Part shown: positions 61,037 to 64,000 of the stretch, piece by piece | Numbering within the stretch: the stretch's first letter is position 1 | Layout: each line of letters starts with the position of its first letter | Assembly: GCA_964606085.1 (NCBI GenBank) | Contig: CAZSFD010000008.1 | Coordinates: 26,600 to 90,599 of the forward strand | Direction: 5' to 3' | DNA length: 64,000 nucleotides | Origin: CAIQJJ01 sp964606085 | GTDB taxonomy: Bacteria; Chloroflexota; Anaerolineae; Anaerolineales; UBA4823 | Program-made: the position numbers and the translations under genes | The notes under the pieces: generated by a model | Told to the model about the DNA's origin: nothing | Seen by the model: the letters and a program-made list of their open reading frames with translations, nothing else | The model's database searches: none

Positions 61037-61133
61037 GCGACCACTCCTGGAAACACTGCCAGTCTAGCACAAAGAACTGCCACAGACAAGGAAAATCTCA
61101 TTAAGGGTGTGGAGATTGCATTTAATTTTACGC

Positions 61134-61139
61134 TATAAT
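61134..61139 (+). promoter_or_regulatory. -10 box of tilS
   Basis: TATAAT lies only nine bases before the ATG at 61149. Transcription would start at or within a few bases of the ATG, so the mRNA is probably leaderless. Confidence 0.55.
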
Positions 61140-61148
61140 TTTCTCAAG

Positions 61149-62576
61149 ATGCTCACTCGAACCCAATTAATTTTACAACAAGATTGCCTGTTACGTGATC
61201 ACCTATCCATCCTGATCGGCGTCTCAGGCGGGCCAGATAGCCTGTGTCTGTGCGATGTTTTGCACAAATTGGGCTATCCACTGGTCGTTGCCCACCTGAA
61301 CCACCGCTTGCGGCCCGAGGCTGGCGAGGATGCACGGGCGGTCGTCCAATTTGCCGAGCAGCGCCAACTGCCCGTGGTGGTTGGCGAAGCCGATGTGCGG
61401 GCCTATGCCGCCGTCCACCAGCGCTCGATAGAAGAAGCGGCGCGCGAAGTACGCTATCGTTTTTTGTTTGAACAGGCGCGCGAACACAAGGCGCAGGCGG
61501 TGGCCGTAGCCCATACCGCAGATGATCAGGTTGAAACGCTGTTGATGCACCTGCTGCGCGGCGCGGGACTGGCTGGTTTGCGCGGCATGGCTTATCGCAC
61601 CCTGCCACACGCCTGGAGCCAGCATATTCCCCTCGTGCGCCCCTTACTCGGCGTCTGGCGCGCAGAGGTGCTGGCCTATTGCAAAGAAAACGCCCTGCAG
61701 CCCCACTTCGACATCACCAACCTCGATACTACCTTTTTCCGCAATCGCCTGCGCCACGAGCTTATTCCCTACATCGAAAATTACAACCCGCGCGCCCGCC
61801 AATTGCTCTGGCAAACGGCCCACACGCTCTCTGCCGATTACGATGTGGTGGCTGCGGCCAGCAACGCAGCCTGGGAATCCTGTGTGCTGGCCCAAGGCGC
61901 CGGAACCGTGCAATTGGCGGTGGCGTGCCTGTTGGGGCATCCACGGGCCATCCAACGCATGGTGATTCGGCGAGCAATTGCCTTGCTGCGCCCGGCGCTG
62001 CGCGACCTGCCCTTCGATGCCGTAGAACGAGCGCTCGGCTGGCTGGCGCAGCCGCCGCAAACCGGGCAATGTGACCTGTTCGCCGGTTTGCGCCTGGCCT
62101 GGGATGGCGACAGGGTTTTCCTGGCCGCCTGGGAAGCTGACCTGCCCGACGAGCGTTGGCCGCGTTGGGAAAATCCCCCCCAAATTTTGCCCATTCCCGC
62201 GATGGTGACACTGCCCGGCGGATGGCAGCTTTCCATTACCGATACCGATGCCCCCCTCGCCGCACTTGCCGCCGCCCGCCACAACGACGATCCCTATCAG
62301 GCGTGGCTCAGCCTCGATGCGGCTGCCCCTGCGTTGACTCTGCGTACCCGCCAACCCGGCGACCGCCTGCAACCCCTGGGCATGGACGGTTCTTCGTTGA
62401 AACTATCCGATTACTTCATCAACCGCAAAGTGCCGCGCCGGGCGCGCCCAACCTGGCCGCTGATCTGCCTGGGGGAGCAAATTGCCTGGGTGCCGGGCTA
62501 TCACCTGGCGCATCCTTTTCGCCTGAGAGAAGATACCCCACGAGCCATCCACCTGGCTTTGCGGTGCGCGGAATAA
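61149..62576 (+). CDS. tilS: tRNA(Ile)-lysidine synthetase
   Basis: 475 residues from ATG 61149; a GTG at 61107 lies upstream of the -10 box and is unlikely. The PP-loop is SGGPDS (residues 26-31). AHTADDQVETLLMHLLRGAG follows, a TilS signature. The C-terminal domain has TRQPGDRLQPLGMDGSS and KVPRRARPTWPL. TilS puts lysidine on the tRNA-Ile wobble base so that it reads AUA. It has its own promoter and terminator, and no neighbour in the same pathway. Confidence 0.92.
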   Translation: MLTRTQLILQQDCLLRDHLSILIGVSGGPDSLCLCDVLHKLGYPLVVAHLNHRLRPEAGEDARAVVQFAEQRQLPVVVGEADVRAYAAVHQRSIEEAAREVRYRFLFEQAREHKAQAVAVAHTADDQVETLLMHLLRGAGLAGLRGMAYRTLPHAWSQHIPLVRPLLGVWRAEVLAYCKENALQPHFDITNLDTTFFRNRLRHELIPYIENYNPRARQLLWQTAHTLSADYDVVAAASNAAWESCVLAQGAGTVQLAVACLLGHPRAIQRMVIRRAIALLRPALRDLPFDAVERALGWLAQPPQTGQCDLFAGLRLAWDGDRVFLAAWEADLPDERWPRWENPPQILPIPAMVTLPGGWQLSITDTDAPLAALAAARHNDDPYQAWLSLDAAAPALTLRTRQPGDRLQPLGMDGSSLKLSDYFINRKVPRRARPTWPLICLGEQIAWVPGYHLAHPFRLREDTPRAIHLALRCAE

Positions 62577-62615
62577 AAAAGGCCGTCAGGAGATCAATCC
62601 TGAACGGCCTTTTTC
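62576..62615 (+). terminator. Rho-independent terminator of tilS
   Basis: AAAAAGGCCGTCAGGA and TCCTGAACGGCCTTTTT form a stem with one mismatch and a six-base loop. It begins at the stop codon. Confidence 0.85.
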
Positions 62616-62634
62616 TTGATCCAGTCGCCCGGTT

Positions 62635-62700
62635 GTGGCGCAAACCTTGGGTTTGCGAACGTGCGCCAGCCAACGTTCGCACGTCAGAGACTTGCGCCAC
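62635..62700. repeat. GTGGCGCAAA double-hairpin repeat, copy 2
   Basis: A 66-base element with the same ends as copy 1 (GTGGCGCAAA ... AGAGACTTGCGCCAC) but a longer middle that forms GCAAACC-TTG-GGTTTGC and GCGAACGT/ACGTTCGC stems. It lies between the tilS terminator and the end of the aldolase gene. Confidence 0.75.
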
Positions 62701-62732
62701 CGGGTTATGGTCAGGCAGCCTGGCTCAACGGG

Positions 62733-63374
62733 CTATTGCCCATAGACGTTGGTATAACGGGCGTGCAGTTTCGCCACTTCTGGCGCGGGGATTTCATCTG
62801 GCACGCCCATTTGCAGCGCCATCCACACCGATGCGGCCACATCTTCCGTCATCACCGCCGCTTTGACGGCTACGGTGGCATTCTTGCCAACCGTAAACAC
62901 CCCATGGTTTTTCAACAGCACCGCCGGCGATTGGCCAATGCTCTCCACCACCACCTTGCCGATGGCTTCATCACCGATCAGCGCAAACCCGCCGCAGGGG
63001 ATCGGCCCGCCGAACTCGTCGGCGATGGCCGTCAAGACCACGGGAATGGGCTTGCCCAGCGCGGCAAACGCGCACGCATAGCGCGAATGGGTATGCACCA
63101 CCCCGCCCACATCAGGACGATGGCGGTAAATGTACAAATGGCTGTAAGTGTCTGAAGAGGGTTTGAGCGCGCCCTCCACCTGCTTGCCATCCAGGTCGAG
63201 GACGACCATGTGTTCGGGGCGCAAATCTTCATAGCGGATTCCCGATGGCTTGATGACCACAAGGTTTGTTTCGGGGTCGCGGGCGCTGACATTGCCCCCC
63301 GTCCACACCACCAGGTTGTATTTGGGTAGTTCGAGGTGCAACTGCACCAGTTCTTCTTTGAGTTTTTCAAGCAT
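62733..63374 (-). CDS. Class II aldolase, L-ribulose-5-phosphate 4-epimerase-like
   Basis: 213 residues. Zinc ligands are His94 and His96 (VVHTHSRYA) and His157 (LLKNHGVF). WTGGNVSARDPE near the N-terminus and KPSGIRYEDL are typical of AraD/UlaF/SgbE 4-epimerases, as is the end RYTNVYGQ. It would convert L-ribulose-5-phosphate to D-xylulose-5-phosphate, thus completing arabinose use with a kinase such as the FGGY protein at 15601-17220. Fuculose-phosphate aldolase is a less likely alternative. The gene lies 21 bases after the PLP enzyme on the same strand. Confidence 0.85.
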   Translation of the reverse strand: MLEKLKEELVQLHLELPKYNLVVWTGGNVSARDPETNLVVIKPSGIRYEDLRPEHMVVLDLDGKQVEGALKPSSDTYSHLYIYRHRPDVGGVVHTHSRYACAFAALGKPIPVVLTAIADEFGGPIPCGGFALIGDEAIGKVVVESIGQSPAVLLKNHGVFTVGKNATVAVKAAVMTEDVAASVWMALQMGVPDEIPAPEVAKLHARYTNVYGQ

Positions 63375-63395
63375 TTTTTCACTCCAAACAGATTT

Positions 63396-64000
63396 TCAGG
63401 GGTTCAGGCCAACCTCGGCGTTGAACTGTTCGATCAGGGCGTCAATTTCGGCGGCCTGGGTTTGCACGCCGCGCCAGTAATCACGTTCGTGCCATTGCGC
63501 CTGGATTTCGGCATACGTCTTGCCTTGCTGCTCAACCCAGGTGAAGTATTTCAGGTTGTGCACACGGCGCCGGTCGGCGTAGGTGAGTTCGAGCAGGTGG
63601 TCAGTAGATTGGCCGTGCAGCCAGCGGGCGCAATCGGCGGCGGCATCCCGTTCGGTGTAGCTGCCGTGTTCCTGGCTGAGTTCGGCCAGGCGGCTGCGGT
63701 AGAGCGCCATCGAATCGGTCAGCACGGTCAGCACCACGTCGTTTTCGTCCATTTCGTAGTATTTGGCAAGTTTGATCGCCGAGAGAATGTTGGAGATGCC
63801 AGAGAAGCCGAGGAGATCGAGCGAGGCAATCAACGCATCGGTGACGCCCAGCGAGGCCAGGTAGGCTTGCCCGGCGGGTTCGTTGAACAGGCGCGCCAGG
63901 CTGACCACGGCGTTGTCATCTATGGCAGCGATAAAATCGGTGTTTTTGACGTTGTGAATCCAGGGGACGTGTTTATCGCCGATGCCCTCGATGCGGTGCG
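63396..64000 (-). CDS. PLP-dependent enzyme, cysteine synthase-like (5' end outside window)
   Basis: The frame is open from the stop at 63396 to the window edge, so the N-terminal part is missing. The visible part (about 201 residues) begins HRIEGIGDKHVPW, which corresponds to the GIG loop of the fold-type II PLP enzymes (cysteine synthase, threonine synthase). The rest, with IAAIDDNAVVSLARLF and a helical C-terminus of about 130 residues, differs from true CysK and matches the group annotated as PLP-dependent beta-subunit proteins. The active-site lysine is not in the window. Function unknown. Confidence 0.75.
   Translation of the reverse strand, partial: HRIEGIGDKHVPWIHNVKNTDFIAAIDDNAVVSLARLFNEPAGQAYLASLGVTDALIASLDLLGFSGISNILSAIKLAKYYEMDENDVVLTVLTDSMALYRSRLAELSQEHGSYTERDAAADCARWLHGQSTDHLLELTYADRRRVHNLKYFTWVEQQGKTYAEIQAQWHERDYWRGVQTQAAEIDALIEQFNAEVGLNP

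Noticed and set aside
61107..61148. Upstream GTG start for tilS
   Set aside because: The TATAAT box lies between this GTG and the ATG at 61149, so it would not be transcribed.

Overview
The window reads as chromosomal DNA from a free-living, sugar-degrading bacterium, most likely a member of the Chloroflexota (Anaerolineae or Caldilineae-like). This is an inference. It rests on several things: moderately high GC, many lipoproteins and secreted proteins with long Thr/Pro linkers, large AfsR-like STAND ATPases, a cytoplasmic cellobiose phosphorylase, a GTP-type PEP carboxykinase, and many short palindromic intergenic repeats. There is no rRNA and no phage or transposase gene. RNA genes are one tRNA-Leu(CAG) and a probable 6S RNA.

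Layout. 1-6.6 kb: the start of a secreted GH5 enzyme with carbohydrate-binding modules (runs off the left edge), then a STAND/TPR ATPase, a SpoIIE-type phosphatase, a TrkA/RCK membrane protein and a small P-loop protein. 6.7-9.7 kb: a sulfonate/nitrate-type ABC transporter operon ending in an Rrf2 regulator. 9.9-13.6 kb: cellobiose phosphorylase and a cytoplasmic GH5, behind a well-formed promoter and a LacI-type operator. 13.7-18.6 kb: PEPCK, an FGGY sugar kinase and a DegT-family aminotransferase. 18.8-22.1 kb: an OmpR-type two-component pair split by a nested palindromic repeat, then a SIMPL protein. 22.2-28.9 kb: tRNA-Leu, GH29 fucosidase, an FtsB-like protein, GH10 xylanase, a WD40 lipoprotein, a PflA-like radical SAM protein and LarE. 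29-33.6 kb: a sugar-kinase/nucleotidyltransferase fusion, a MntA/HepT toxin-antitoxin pair, an orphan DNA methyltransferase and BioY. 33.7-39.5 kb: a cDPG-synthetase-like GTPase, ArgS, S20, 6S RNA, a NrtR-like Nudix regulator and a CBM9-like lipoprotein. 39.6-47.4 kb: MalQ, GlgC and GlgA preceded by a three-part receiver/HAD/HerA-ATPase fusion and a GAF histidine kinase. 47.4-53.9 kb: a DUF1906/BNR secreted protein, a HEPN/MNT pair, a very large GH13 protein and a RelE/ParE-type pair, all on the minus strand. 54-64 kb: MFS transporter, deacetylase-like lipoprotein, epimerase, Zn-alcohol dehydrogenase, a second GAF kinase with a receiver/CpaE fusion, TilS, an AraD-like aldolase and the end of a PLP enzyme.

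How it fits together. Secreted GH5, GH10 and CBM proteins would break down plant polysaccharide. The phosphorylase, GH5, GH29, FGGY kinase, AraD-like epimerase and the kinase/pyrophosphorylase fusion would process oligosaccharides and sugars inside the cell. MalQ, GlgC, GlgA and the large GH13 handle glycogen storage, and PEPCK links to gluconeogenesis. The most unusual element is the histidine kinase plus receiver-HAD-HerA fusion upstream of glgA-glgC-malQ. It suggests a phospho-signal feeding an ATPase/phosphatase tied to glycogen metabolism. A second receiver-ATPase fusion beside another GAF kinase sits at 58.6-61 kb. Toxin-antitoxin pairs surround the GH13 gene in an apparently continuous transcription unit.
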